40,016 bases of DNA from JAJAZB01 sp964244295. Lineage in GTDB: Bacteria > Bacteroidota > Bacteroidia > Cytophagales > Spirosomataceae. The position numbers were made by a program, and so were the translations under genes. Location of the stretch: NCBI GenBank assembly GCA_964244295.1, contig CAXTIG010000055.1, positions 1 through 40,016 on the forward strand, in the 5' to 3' direction. This document shows, one piece after another, positions 23,527 through 31,013 of the stretch (its first letter is position 1; each line of letters begins with the position of its first letter). The notes beneath the pieces are model-generated. The model was not told the origin of the DNA. It ran no database searches and saw nothing but the letters and a program-made list of their open reading frames with translations.

Positions 23527-23653
23527 GGCCGGGAGGCGCGGCACTTTCTAACCTGCTTCACTCTTTCTGTTTCAGCCGCTTACCCCGTCGCTTCTTCGGC
23601 GGTCGTTGGCACTTCGCGGAAAAATGTCTTTTTTTGGGAAACCTCCCACGTAA

Positions 23654-25366
23654 ATGAGTTTAGAATCTTCGAAAAAAGCGGCTGTTCTACTCCCTGCTTT
23701 GCCCAAATCCCCGACGGGCATCGCCGGGCTGGACGAAATCACGGGCGGGGGAATTCCCCAGGGCCGACCCACGCTGATCTGCGGCGGTACCGGTTGCGGC
23801 AAGACCCTGTTTTCCATGGAATTTATGGTGCGGGGCGCCCTCGAATTCGGCGAGCCGGGCGTGTTTGTGGCGTTTGAAGAAAAAGCCGAGGAACTGGCCC
23901 TGAACGTGGCTTCCCTGGGTTTCAACCTGGCCCAGCTTCAACAAGATAAATTGCTCCGGCTCGACCACGTCCACATCGACCGGAGTGAAATCGAGGAGAC
24001 CGGCGAGTACAACCTGGAGGGGCTTTTCATCCGCCTCGGCTACGCCATCGACAGCATCGGGGCCAAGCGGGTGGTGCTCGATACCATCGAAAACCTGTTT
24101 GCCGGGCTAACCAACCAGGGGGTGTTGCGGGCCGAACTCCGGCGGCTGTTCGAGTGGCTTAAAGAAAAAGGCGTAACCGCCATCATCACCGGTGAAAAAG
24201 GCGACGGTACCCTCACCCGCCACGGCCTCGAAGAGTACGTGTCCGACTGCGTCATCCTGCTCGACCACCGCATCGCCAACCAGATCTCCACCCGGCTGCT
24301 GCGCATTGTCAAGTACCGGGGTTCGGTACACGGCACCAACGAGTACCCTTTTTTGATCAACGAAGACGGCATTTCGGTGCTGCCCATCACCTCCCTGCTG
24401 CTCGATCACCCGGTTTCGTCCGAGCGGATCGCGAGCGGCATCCCGGCGCTCGACAAAATGCTCGAAGGCCAGGGCTTTTTCCGGGGCAGCAGCGTGTTGG
24501 TTTCCGGCACCGCCGGAACCGGCAAAACCAGCATTGCGGCCTCCTTCGCCCACGAGTCCTGCCAGCGGGGCGAGCGTTGCCTGTATTTTGCCTTCGAGGA
24601 ATCGCCCGCGCAGATCGTTCGCAATATGCGCTCCATCGGCATGGACCTTCAGCGGGACATCGACCGGGGCCTGTTGAAATTTCAGGCCTCCCGGCCCACG
24701 CTCAACGGTCTGGAGATGCACCTGGTGACCATTCACACACTGGTCCGGGATTTTAAACCGAGAGTAGTCATCCTCGACCCCATCACCAACCTGATCACGG
24801 TCGGGTCGGTGAGTGAGGTAAAATCGATGCTGATCCGTTTGATCGATTTTTTACAGACCGAACAAATCACGGTGCTCTTCACGGCGCTTTCGCTCAATAC
24901 CATTATCAACGAACAAACCGACGAGGGCGTTTCGTCGCTGGTGGACGCCTGGCTGCTGGTGAAAGACATCGAATACAACGGCGAGCGCAACCGGGGCCTG
25001 TACGTGATGAAGTCGCGGGGAATGAAACACTCCAACCAGGTGCGGGAATTTGTTATTTCCGACCAGGGCCTCGACCTCGTCGATGTGTACCTGGGGCCGG
25101 AGGGCGTACTGACCGGCTCGGCGCGGGAGGCACAGCAATTGCAGGAAGAAACCGGCGTGGCCCTGCGCACCCACGCCGTGGGGAGGAAAGACCGGGAAAT
25201 CGAGCGGAAGCGGCTGGTGCTGGAATCGAAAATCACGAGCCTCAAAGAAGAATTCGAGTCGGTGCAGGATGAACTGAACAAAACCTACGTCGAAGACGAA
25301 TTGCGCAAGGAAGTCATGGAAAAAAACCGGGAACAACTGATCCGCAACCGTCACAACGAGCCGTGA
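23654..25366 (+). CDS. kaiC: KaiC-family double-domain ATPase
   Basis: A 570-residue RecA-fold ATPase with two KaiC domains. CI: Walker A GGTGCGKT (44-51), catalytic-type EE pair at 75-76, VVLDTIENLF Walker B. CII: Walker A GTAGTGKT (285-292), EE at 315-316, Walker B VVILDPITNL. In CII the segment TDEGVSSLVDAW aligns with the cyanobacterial autophosphorylation loop (TDSHISTITDT), placing Thr422, Ser427 and Ser428 at the positions of T426, S431 and T432, so both phosphosite hydroxyls are kept as Ser-Ser. After about residue 490 a charged coiled-coil tail (about 513-560) replaces the short cyanobacterial C-terminal tail to which KaiA binds. No kaiA lies in the window. The ATG at 23654 precedes the first domain by ~20 residues. 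It is the first gene of a tight operon with two kaiB genes, a PAS kinase and a receiver. Confidence 0.96.
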   Translation: MSLESSKKAAVLLPALPKSPTGIAGLDEITGGGIPQGRPTLICGGTGCGKTLFSMEFMVRGALEFGEPGVFVAFEEKAEELALNVASLGFNLAQLQQDKLLRLDHVHIDRSEIEETGEYNLEGLFIRLGYAIDSIGAKRVVLDTIENLFAGLTNQGVLRAELRRLFEWLKEKGVTAIITGEKGDGTLTRHGLEEYVSDCVILLDHRIANQISTRLLRIVKYRGSVHGTNEYPFLINEDGISVLPITSLLLDHPVSSERIASGIPALDKMLEGQGFFRGSSVLVSGTAGTGKTSIAASFAHESCQRGERCLYFAFEESPAQIVRNMRSIGMDLQRDIDRGLLKFQASRPTLNGLEMHLVTIHTLVRDFKPRVVILDPITNLITVGSVSEVKSMLIRLIDFLQTEQITVLFTALSLNTIINEQTDEGVSSLVDAWLLVKDIEYNGERNRGLYVMKSRGMKHSNQVREFVISDQGLDLVDVYLGPEGVLTGSAREAQQLQEETGVALRTHAVGRKDREIERKRLVLESKITSLKEEFESVQDELNKTYVEDELRKEVMEKNREQLIRNRHNEP

Positions 25367-25707
25367 TGAACATTCCGAACGAAGTACCCCCTGGGTTGAC
25401 CCACCCGGAGCCTGCCGAAGAAAACTGGGAGTTGCGCCTCTACGTGGCGGGCAAAACGCCCCGATCGGTGGCGGCGCTGGCCAATTTGAAAAAATACTGC
25501 GAAGAACACCTCCAGGGCAAGTACTCCATCGAGGTGATCGATTTGCTGGTGCACCCGCAGCTCGCCGAGGGCGACCAGATCCTGGCCATTCCCACGTTGG
25601 TAAAAAAAGTGCCGGAACCCATTCGCAAAATCATCGGGGATTTGTCGAACGAAGAAAAAGTACTCGTGGGCCTCAACATCCGCCCGGCAACGAACCACCA
25701 TGCCTGA
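25366..25707 (+). CDS. kaiB: KaiB, canonical-type
   Basis: A 113-residue thioredoxin-like protein. After a ~20-residue leader it follows the KaiB pattern through the whole domain: WELRLYVAGKTPRSVAALANL, YSIEVIDLLVHPQLAEGDQI, AIPTLVKKVPEPIRKIIGDLS, EEKVLVGLNI. In cyanobacteria KaiB binds the CI ring of KaiC after switching fold. The prolines of the switch region are conserved here, while the residue matching cyanobacterial D91 is Asn and that matching K58 is Gln. The ATG at 25366 shares one base with the kaiC stop (TGATG). A GTG at 25363 is an alternative. This close coupling and the strong similarity make it the likely direct partner of the adjacent KaiC. Confidence 0.95.
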   Translation: MNIPNEVPPGLTHPEPAEENWELRLYVAGKTPRSVAALANLKKYCEEHLQGKYSIEVIDLLVHPQLAEGDQILAIPTLVKKVPEPIRKIIGDLSNEEKVLVGLNIRPATNHHA

Positions 25708-26017
25708 ACCGCTACAAACGACGGATGCCGGGGCGGGGGCCGAACAACCGCCCTACGAATTGCGTTTGTTTGTGACCGGGGCCACGAGCAACTCGCTCCG
25801 GGCGATTGCCAACCTCAAATCCATTTGTGAGGCATTTCTCCCCGGTCAGTATTCCCTGGAAATCATCGACGTGTACCAGCAACGAGTGCTCGCCGAGCGG
25901 GAGCAACTCATTGCCTTGCCCCTGCTGATCAAGCAGTCACCAGCCCCGGAACGGCGCCTGGTCGGCGATATGTCGGATACCGAAAAGGTACTCCGGGGCC
26001 TGGGTATTTCCCATTAA
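25700..26017 (+). CDS. KaiB-like protein, divergent second copy
   Basis: A 105-residue KaiB-family protein overlapping the first kaiB by 8 bp. It has a 17-residue low-complexity N-terminus (TTDAGAGAEQPP), then YELRLFVTGATSNSLRAIANLKSIC, YSLEIIDVYQQRVLAEREQL, IALPLLIKQSPAPERRLVGDMSDTEKVLRGLGI. The fold pattern and length are kept. Several positions conserved in KaiB change: T-P in the first loop becomes T-S, PTL becomes PLL, and the last motif reads RGLG. It may bind KaiC in another state, form heteromers with KaiB1, or act as the link to the kinase. In other bacteria such extra KaiB-like copies differ from the clock-type KaiB. A 25-bp-arm palindrome begins in its stop codon. Confidence 0.92.
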   Translation: MPEPLQTTDAGAGAEQPPYELRLFVTGATSNSLRAIANLKSICEAFLPGQYSLEIIDVYQQRVLAEREQLIALPLLIKQSPAPERRLVGDMSDTEKVLRGLGISH

Positions 26018-26095
26018 GGTAATTGGGTAAATGGGTAATTGGTTTTTGAGATAGAAAAGTGCTTACTAAACAATTACCCATTTACCCAATTACCT
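26017..26095. repeat. Perfect 25-bp-arm inverted repeat inside the Kai operon
   Basis: Arms 26017-26041 and 26071-26095 are exact reverse complements built of AATTGGGTAAATGGGTAA-like units, with a 29-nt spacer. It starts in the kaiB2 stop codon and ends 14 bp before the kinase ATG. AT-rich arms make it a modest hairpin. It could attenuate read-through or shield the kinase translation start. Confidence 0.93.
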
Positions 26096-26109
26096 CTGTA
26101 CGAGTGCTA

Positions 26110-27417
26110 ATGTTCATGAATCCGGTAAAAACCTACGACCAACTCGTTGCCGAAAACGACCACCTGCGCTGGCAGTTGGAAGAAGCCACCGATACCATCG
26201 AGGCCATTCGGACGGGCCAGGTTGATGCCCTGGTGGTGGAGGGGAAAGACGGCCACGAACTGTACTCCCTCAAAACGGCGGATCAGGCTTACCGGGTGTT
26301 TATTGAAACCATGAACGAGGGGGCCGTTACACTCAACGAAGCCGGGCTGATTTTATACTGCAATTCCACCTTTGCCCAACTCGTGGGCGTGCCCCTCTCC
26401 GGCGCGATCGGCCTGGCGCTGGAAACCTTCGTGACCGACAGCGGAAAGGGCGTTTACCAGGATTTAGTCCGGGAAGGCTGGCAACGAACCCAAAAAGCGG
26501 AGGTGGGCCTCCGGGGCGCGGATGGCGAGGTGCCCTGCCAGCTTTCGGTGACTGCCCTGGCCCTCGACGAGGGCGTTTCGTTGAGCGTGATCGTGACCGA
26601 TCTCACCCTTCAGAAACAAACCCAGGCCCAGTTGAAACAGAACAACGAGCGCCTGGCCGAGATGAACGCCGCGCTGGAAACCAGCAACCACGATTTGCAG
26701 CAATTCGCCTCCGTGGCTTCCCACGATTTGCAGGAACCCCTGCGTAAAATCCTCATTTTCACGAAACTGTTTAAAGACCAAGCCGCTCAGGCGTTTCCGG
26801 CTGGTCAGGCGAAGTACCTGGATAAAATCATCGAGTCGTCCCAGCGGATGAAAACCATCATCACCGACGTGCTCAGCTATTCGCGGCTTTCGCTGCACGA
26901 TACAGCCGTGGAGGTAATCGATTTGCGGGGCATCGTCGAGGAGGTGCTGATTGATTTTGAACTGCTGATTGCGGAAAAAAAGGCCCGGGTTATCGTGGCG
27001 GATTTGCCCGAACTGGAAGTAAATCCGGGGCAAATCCGCCAGGTGTTTCACAACCTGATCAGCAACGCCCTCAAGTTTAGCAAGCCCCACGAAACGCCGG
27101 TCATCGAAATCAAACGGGGGGAACGCCCGGCCTTGAATGAACTGCCGCCGGTGGCCACGACGGAACCCTTCGTGTACGTGTCCATTACCGACAACGGCAT
27201 CGGGTTCGATGAAAAATACGCGGAAAAAGTTTTTTCTTTGTTTCACCGCCTCAACACAAAAGATGCCTACGAAGGAACCGGCATCGGCCTGGCGATCGCC
27301 AAACGGATCATCGACAAACACGGCGGCACCCTCACGGCCCTCAGCCAGGAAGGCATCGGTTCCAGTTTCACGATTGGGCTACCTTTGCAGCAACACCAAC
27401 CGAATCGCCATGAGTAG
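26110..27417 (+). CDS. PAS domain sensor histidine kinase (HisKA/HATPase), Kai-linked
   Basis: A 435-residue cytoplasmic kinase, no membrane segments. The N-terminal coiled coil (about 8-35; YDQLVAENDHLRWQLEEAT) leads into TGQVDALVVEGKDGHELYSLKTADQAYR. One PAS domain follows (about 60-170; MNEGAVTLNEAGLILYCNSTFAQLVG), then a second coiled coil (170-200). HisKA carries phosphoacceptor His205 in FASVASHDLQEPLRKI, and HATPase_c has the N box FHNLISNALKFSKP, DNGIGFD, and EGTGIGLAIAKRI. The frame is open upstream to 26059, but that part lies in the palindrome. ATG 26110 is chosen; ATG 26116 is equally possible. It overlaps the receiver gene by 8 bp. Position and overlap suggest it reads or transmits the KaiBC state to the receiver. 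Confidence 0.94.
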   Translation: MFMNPVKTYDQLVAENDHLRWQLEEATDTIEAIRTGQVDALVVEGKDGHELYSLKTADQAYRVFIETMNEGAVTLNEAGLILYCNSTFAQLVGVPLSGAIGLALETFVTDSGKGVYQDLVREGWQRTQKAEVGLRGADGEVPCQLSVTALALDEGVSLSVIVTDLTLQKQTQAQLKQNNERLAEMNAALETSNHDLQQFASVASHDLQEPLRKILIFTKLFKDQAAQAFPAGQAKYLDKIIESSQRMKTIITDVLSYSRLSLHDTAVEVIDLRGIVEEVLIDFELLIAEKKARVIVADLPELEVNPGQIRQVFHNLISNALKFSKPHETPVIEIKRGERPALNELPPVATTEPFVYVSITDNGIGFDEKYAEKVFSLFHRLNTKDAYEGTGIGLAIAKRIIDKHGGTLTALSQEGIGSSFTIGLPLQQHQPNRHE

Positions 27418-27799
27418 TACGCGTTCCGTGAAGAAAATCCTGCTGGCCGAAGACGACGGGGACGACCAAGCCTTCTTCGTTGAATTTTTGGGAAACCGAG
27501 CGGACATTTCGCTGCTGCCCATGGTGGCCAACGGGGTCGAAGTGATCGCTTACCTGGATGCGGTTTCCACCGAGGACGAACGCCCGGACATCATCGTGCT
27601 GGATCAGAATATGCCCAAACTGACCGGCAAAGAAACCCTCGACGCCCTGAAACAGGACGGCAAAAATGCGGGCATTCCAGTGATCGTGTACACCACCTAC
27701 GCGGGCCAGCAACTCATCAACGAATGCGAGGGCTTAGGGGCCGCGTTGGTCACGGTCAAACCCGATTCGAGGGAAGGGTACAACCCAGATGATGGATGA
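27410..27799 (+). CDS. CheY-like response regulator, C-terminus frameshifted
   Basis: A single-domain receiver of 129 residues as read. It has the acidic pair at 15-16 (AEDDGDDQ), phosphoacceptor Asp65 in IIVLDQNMPKLTGKE, a Thr in VYTTYAG, and Lys in VTVKPDSREGY. No output domain is present, so it acts by protein contact or phosphotransfer. It overlaps the kinase gene by 8 bp and closes the Kai operon. The end is odd: the annotated frame finishes YNPDDG, but removing one C from CCC at 27784-27786 restores YNQMMDEILSRCGE with a stop at 27822-27824. That gives the amphipathic final helix expected in receivers. So the true or ancestral gene likely ends at 27824, and the present reading is either a real frameshift or a sequencing error. 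Confidence 0.88.
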   Translation: MSSTRSVKKILLAEDDGDDQAFFVEFLGNRADISLLPMVANGVEVIAYLDAVSTEDERPDIIVLDQNMPKLTGKETLDALKQDGKNAGIPVIVYTTYAGQQLINECEGLGAALVTVKPDSREGYNPDDG

Positions 27800-27871
27800 G
27801 ATTTTATCGAGGTGCGGGGAGTAGTCCGGGCCGCAGGCCATCCGGTTTCCGTGGCGATTGCGGGTTCGATG

Positions 27872-27920
27872 AACCGGAAAAAGCCTTCGGTGAATCATTC
27901 ACCGAAGGCTTTTTCCGGTT
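27872..27920 (+). terminator. Strong intrinsic terminator of the Kai operon
   Basis: Perfect 24-bp arms 27872-27895 and 27897-27920 around one central base. The stem GCCTTCGGTGAAT / ATTCACCGAAGGC is flanked by A5 and followed by T5, the classic intrinsic terminator shape, in both directions. It lies 48-73 bp after the two possible stops of the receiver gene. Confidence 0.85.
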
Positions 27921-27922
27921 CC

Positions 27923-28371
27923 CGCCTGAGTTTCAACGAAATTACGACCCTGCTCGGCCACGTGTCCCGCACGTTTCCCAAAGAAACCCTCCCCTGCCGG
28001 GATCCGATTTTCTGAGCCTGGTCTAGGAACTCTCCGACTGCTCGCCCCAGGCTGCGCAGCCTGGGGCAACTTTTCAACCACGGGCGGCTGTACACCCATC
28101 TTGCCAGCAACCACCCCATCGACCTGTGCCGCTACCAGGTAGCCAACTGTTTCATGGGTCGGGCGGGACTCATCCACTCGGGCGGCGACTCGTCGGGTGA
28201 ATCGGACGTGCGCGAGACCATCCCCACGGCGGTCATCAACAAGCGGGCGGGGGGGTACGGGCTGATTTCGGGGCTGAAGGCGTTTCAGCGGCCGTTTGGC
28301 GAGGGGATAACGTAACGTTGCTGGAGGCGATTCAGGGCGTTTATTCGGCATCTCAGAGTACCGTCGCCTAA
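27923..28371 (+). pseudogene. fbaB: Decayed class I fructose-bisphosphate aldolase (fbaB remnant)
   Basis: Pieces of an FbaB-type aldolase occur in order but in different frames. The N-terminal piece SFNEITTLLGHVSRTFPKE is followed, after a frame change, by LPGSDFLSLV-stop-ELSDCSPQ. Another shift gives LRSLGQLFNHGRL. Then comes the C-terminal part NHPIDLCRYQVANCFMGRAG, SGGDSSGESDVRETI, TAVINKRAGGYGLISGLKAF, QRPFGEG. A last shift gives LLEAIQGVYSASQSTVA-stop at 28369-28371. About 200 residues of the ~350-residue enzyme, between NHGRL and NHPIDL, are missing, including the barrel with the Schiff-base lysine, so it cannot be active. At least three frameshifts, one in-frame stop and one large deletion make this a clear pseudogene. 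A functional fbaB, if any, must be elsewhere in the genome. Confidence 0.88.
28044..28067. repeat. 24-bp perfect palindrome inside the fbaB remnant
   Basis: GCCCCAGGCTGC followed directly by its reverse complement. It coincides with the second frameshift of the aldolase remnant: expected codons for SPQVLRSL appear to have lost two bases, turning a near-palindrome into a perfect one. Confidence 0.85.
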
Positions 28372-28488
28372 CCGTCTGATTGGCTGGGCAATCCGGTGTT
28401 TTTCCGCGAACCTTGGTCGATTAAAACGGGGTTGTTTCGCCAAAAAATAGTACCACAGACACGCCTAGTTTGTGGGGTGCAATGCCCT

Positions 28489-30897
28489 TCAGAATTTATA
28501 CCCGTACCCCAGCCGCACGACCTGCGTTTCGTAGTAATCGGTGCTGACGTACCGAAAGCCGCTGCCCCGCACCTCCCGCCGGATTCGGAGCGTGTTGGCG
28601 AGGTCCGTGGCGTTCAGAAACAGTTCTCCCCGGTTACGCTGAATCGCTTTTTTCAGGCCCAGGTCGATGGAAAACCGCGAGTCGATGCGGCCCTGGGGCA
28701 CCAAATCCGGGGCCAGGTAAATGGCCGTGATCTGCACCTCCACCTTCCGGGGCAGGTGGAAAAGGCCGTTGAATTTGACGTTGCCCGAAACCAATTGCTG
28801 CTTTTCGGCGGTAAACGTGTTCTCCACCGGGTACTGGTTGACGACCGTAAACGCGTCGATGGTATTCTGGTAGCCGTTCAGGTTCAGATTCAGCGTGGCC
28901 CAGGTAGCCAGGTTCTGCGACAGCACCACCTCGAAACCCGTGTTGCGGCTGTTGCCCGCGTTTTGGAAAATATTGTAAATCAGCGTACTGCCCGGCACGA
29001 TGCTGCCGATGCGGGTGATGGTGGCCTGCGCCGCTTTGTGGTACAGGGCTGAGTAAAAATAGCCCGCGTTCCAGGCCGTTTTGTAGCCCAACTCCACCGA
29101 ACTGGTGAATTGGGGCCGTAGGCCAGGGTTCCCCACTTTGATGATTTCGGCATCGTCGTACTTAGGGAAAATCCGGATGTCCACTTCGTTGGGGCGGTCC
29201 ACCCGGCGGGTGTAAAAGGCCGAGAGCCGGTTGTTGTCGCTCAGTTTGTACGTCAAACGCAGGTTTGGAAAGGGCTGCCCGTAGCGGTAGCCGTCGCTTC
29301 GGTAGGTGTTGTGGTTGGGGTTTACGTCGTACCGCAAGTCCACGTACTCGAACCGCAGCCCGGCTTCCACCTCCACCTGCTCGTTTTCAAAAACATAATT
29401 TCCGTACAGGGCCGGGATGACCTCGCCGTAAGTGGCCTCGCCCCCGGCATTCACATCCAGCGGGGAATTCAAACCCGGAAAAAACTGCATATTCGTGGGA
29501 ATAACCCGCCGCCGGAATTTGACCCCGGCCTCCACCCGCCCGTACCGGAGCGGCTGCACGTAGTCGATTGTCAGGTCGGCCACGTGTTCGTCGGAGAGCA
29601 GCTTGAACGAATCCATGCCGGTGTAGGCAGGCAGGATGTTGGTGAAAAAATACTTTTCGTCTTCCCGATGGAAAGTGTAGTTGAGGCCCACGTTGAGCAG
29701 GCGCCCCGGCTGTTTGAACTTATGCTGCCAGCCCGCCGACGCGGTGACGGTGGTTTTCAACTCATCTTCCAGAAACTGCCACAGGCGCAGCCGCTCCGAC
29801 AAACCGCCGTTGAAAAACGGCTCGTCGCCCCGGTCGATGATTTTTTCACTGCTGAACAGGGCCGACACCGTGACCGTGTTGCTCGCATTGGCAAACCAGT
29901 CGACGCCCGCCTTGCCGGTCACGATGTTGGTGTTCCGGTTGCGTTTGAGTTGCTGCCGAACCACTTGCCCCGTGTCGTAGAACCGGTCGGCAAACTCGTT
30001 TTTGTTCAGGGTCTGGGTGTACAGGTTGTCGCCTTGAAAAAACAGGTTGACCTGGTTCTTCCGGTAATTCAGCGAGAGTGAGGGGTTGATTTTGGGCGTG
30101 TTCTGGTACTGGGGCCGGATGCCGGGATAGTTTTCCTTTTTCACCCACAGCGCCCCGACGGCCGCCGCCAACCCCACCTTGCCGTTGAAGCCTTCCTTCT
30201 TTTCTTTTTTGTAAATGATGTTGATGATGCCCGCGTTGCCGTTGGCGTCGAACTTGGCCGAGGGGTTGTTGATGATTTCGATTCGCTCGATGGCCGACGC
30301 GGGAATGTTGGCTAAACCAGCCTGATTGCCGAAGCCCGTCAGGGCAGTTTGGCGACCGTCGATCAACACCATCACGCGGTCGTTGCCGCGCAGCAGCACC
30401 TTGCCCTCGTTGTCGACGGTCACGCCCGGCAGGTTTTTCATGGCCTCCAGGGCCGAACCCCCGGCCTGGCTGAGGTTGTCGGCCAGGGTAAAGGTTTTCT
30501 TGTCCATCGACCCCGAAATAGCTTCCTGTTGCGCCCTCACGATCACCTCGCCGAGTTGAGACGCTTCCTCGGCTAATTTGATTGTGCCCACGTGGAGGTA
30601 CTCGCTCAACTGGCCCACGAGCACGGGTTGTACCTGGGTTTGGTACCCAACGAAGGTGACTTTCAGGAGGTAACTGCCGCTCGCGACCCCAGCGATGGAA
30701 AACAGCCCTTCGTCGTTGGTAATGGCCCCGGTCACGAACGCGCTGTCTTTGGGCGTCGACAAGGTCACGTTGACGAACGGCATCACGGACTCCATTTTGG
30801 CGTCCTTCACGGTTCCCGACAGCGTGACGGTGCGGGTTTGGGCCGACGCGGTCAGGGGGAAACCCACCAGGACAAAAAAGAAAACAAACCACTTCAT
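28489..30897 (-). CDS. TonB-dependent-receptor-like outer-membrane beta-barrel protein (OMP_b-brl_3 type)
   Basis: An 802-residue outer-membrane protein. Signal peptide MKWFVFFFVLVGFPLTASAQ. A CarboxypepD_reg-like beta-sandwich (about 25-110; TLSGTVKDAKMESVMPFVNVTL, FSIAGVASGSYLLKVTFVGYQT) is next. A plug domain (about 120-220; LGEVIVRAQQEA, ALEAMKNLPGVTVDNEGKVLLRG, VLIDGRQTALTG, SAIERIEIINNPSAKFDANG) is followed by a ~560-residue barrel ending in LGYGYKF with a terminal aromatic residue. The family imports or binds unidentified ligands and lacks typical SusD partners here. The frame begins at a GTG (30906), but the ATG at 30897 starts right at the signal peptide and is preferred. It is divergent from an OmpR-type regulator gene 116 bp away, which probably controls it. 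Confidence 0.94.
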   Translation of the reverse strand: MKWFVFFFVLVGFPLTASAQTRTVTLSGTVKDAKMESVMPFVNVTLSTPKDSAFVTGAITNDEGLFSIAGVASGSYLLKVTFVGYQTQVQPVLVGQLSEYLHVGTIKLAEEASQLGEVIVRAQQEAISGSMDKKTFTLADNLSQAGGSALEAMKNLPGVTVDNEGKVLLRGNDRVMVLIDGRQTALTGFGNQAGLANIPASAIERIEIINNPSAKFDANGNAGIINIIYKKEKKEGFNGKVGLAAAVGALWVKKENYPGIRPQYQNTPKINPSLSLNYRKNQVNLFFQGDNLYTQTLNKNEFADRFYDTGQVVRQQLKRNRNTNIVTGKAGVDWFANASNTVTVSALFSSEKIIDRGDEPFFNGGLSERLRLWQFLEDELKTTVTASAGWQHKFKQPGRLLNVGLNYTFHREDEKYFFTNILPAYTGMDSFKLLSDEHVADLTIDYVQPLRYGRVEAGVKFRRRVIPTNMQFFPGLNSPLDVNAGGEATYGEVIPALYGNYVFENEQVEVEAGLRFEYVDLRYDVNPNHNTYRSDGYRYGQPFPNLRLTYKLSDNNRLSAFYTRRVDRPNEVDIRIFPKYDDAEIIKVGNPGLRPQFTSSVELGYKTAWNAGYFYSALYHKAAQATITRIGSIVPGSTLIYNIFQNAGNSRNTGFEVVLSQNLATWATLNLNLNGYQNTIDAFTVVNQYPVENTFTAEKQQLVSGNVKFNGLFHLPRKVEVQITAIYLAPDLVPQGRIDSRFSIDLGLKKAIQRNRGELFLNATDLANTLRIRREVRGSGFRYVSTDYYETQVVRLGYGYKF

Positions 30898-31013
30898 TCG
30901 GTGCACTTTACGAGTTGAGGCCCAAAATTATGGGGTAATTCGGGAGCAATTTTGAAGCGGTTACTCAGATTCGCCCCAGATTTGGCCCGTATCCTTGTTG
31001 ACTGATTCGGCGT

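Larger units (their letters stand above)
23287..23653. other. Divergent intergenic region upstream of the Kai operon
   Basis: 367 bp between the minus-strand lipoprotein and kaiC. It holds no convincing gene. It contains a short hairpin plus T5 on the plus strand (23389-23410), a perfect 10-bp-arm dyad (23488-23526), and a T-rich stretch just before kaiC. No clean TAnnTTTG box is visible for kaiC. Confidence 0.6.

Noticed and set aside
23654..25366. RadA/Sms or circadian-unrelated RecA-like ATPase instead of KaiC
   Set aside because: Two tandem KaiC domains, paired EE residues and adjacent kaiB genes fit KaiC; no RadA zinc finger or KNRFG motif is seen.
26059..26109. Longer N-terminus for the Kai-linked kinase
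   Set aside because: It would translate the right arm of the palindrome from a GTG; the ATG at 26110 begins at the conserved coiled coil.
29846..30892. 348-codon frame inside the outer-membrane receptor gene
   Set aside because: Same strand, other frame, Arg/Gln-rich; the receptor frame has signal peptide, plug and barrel motifs.
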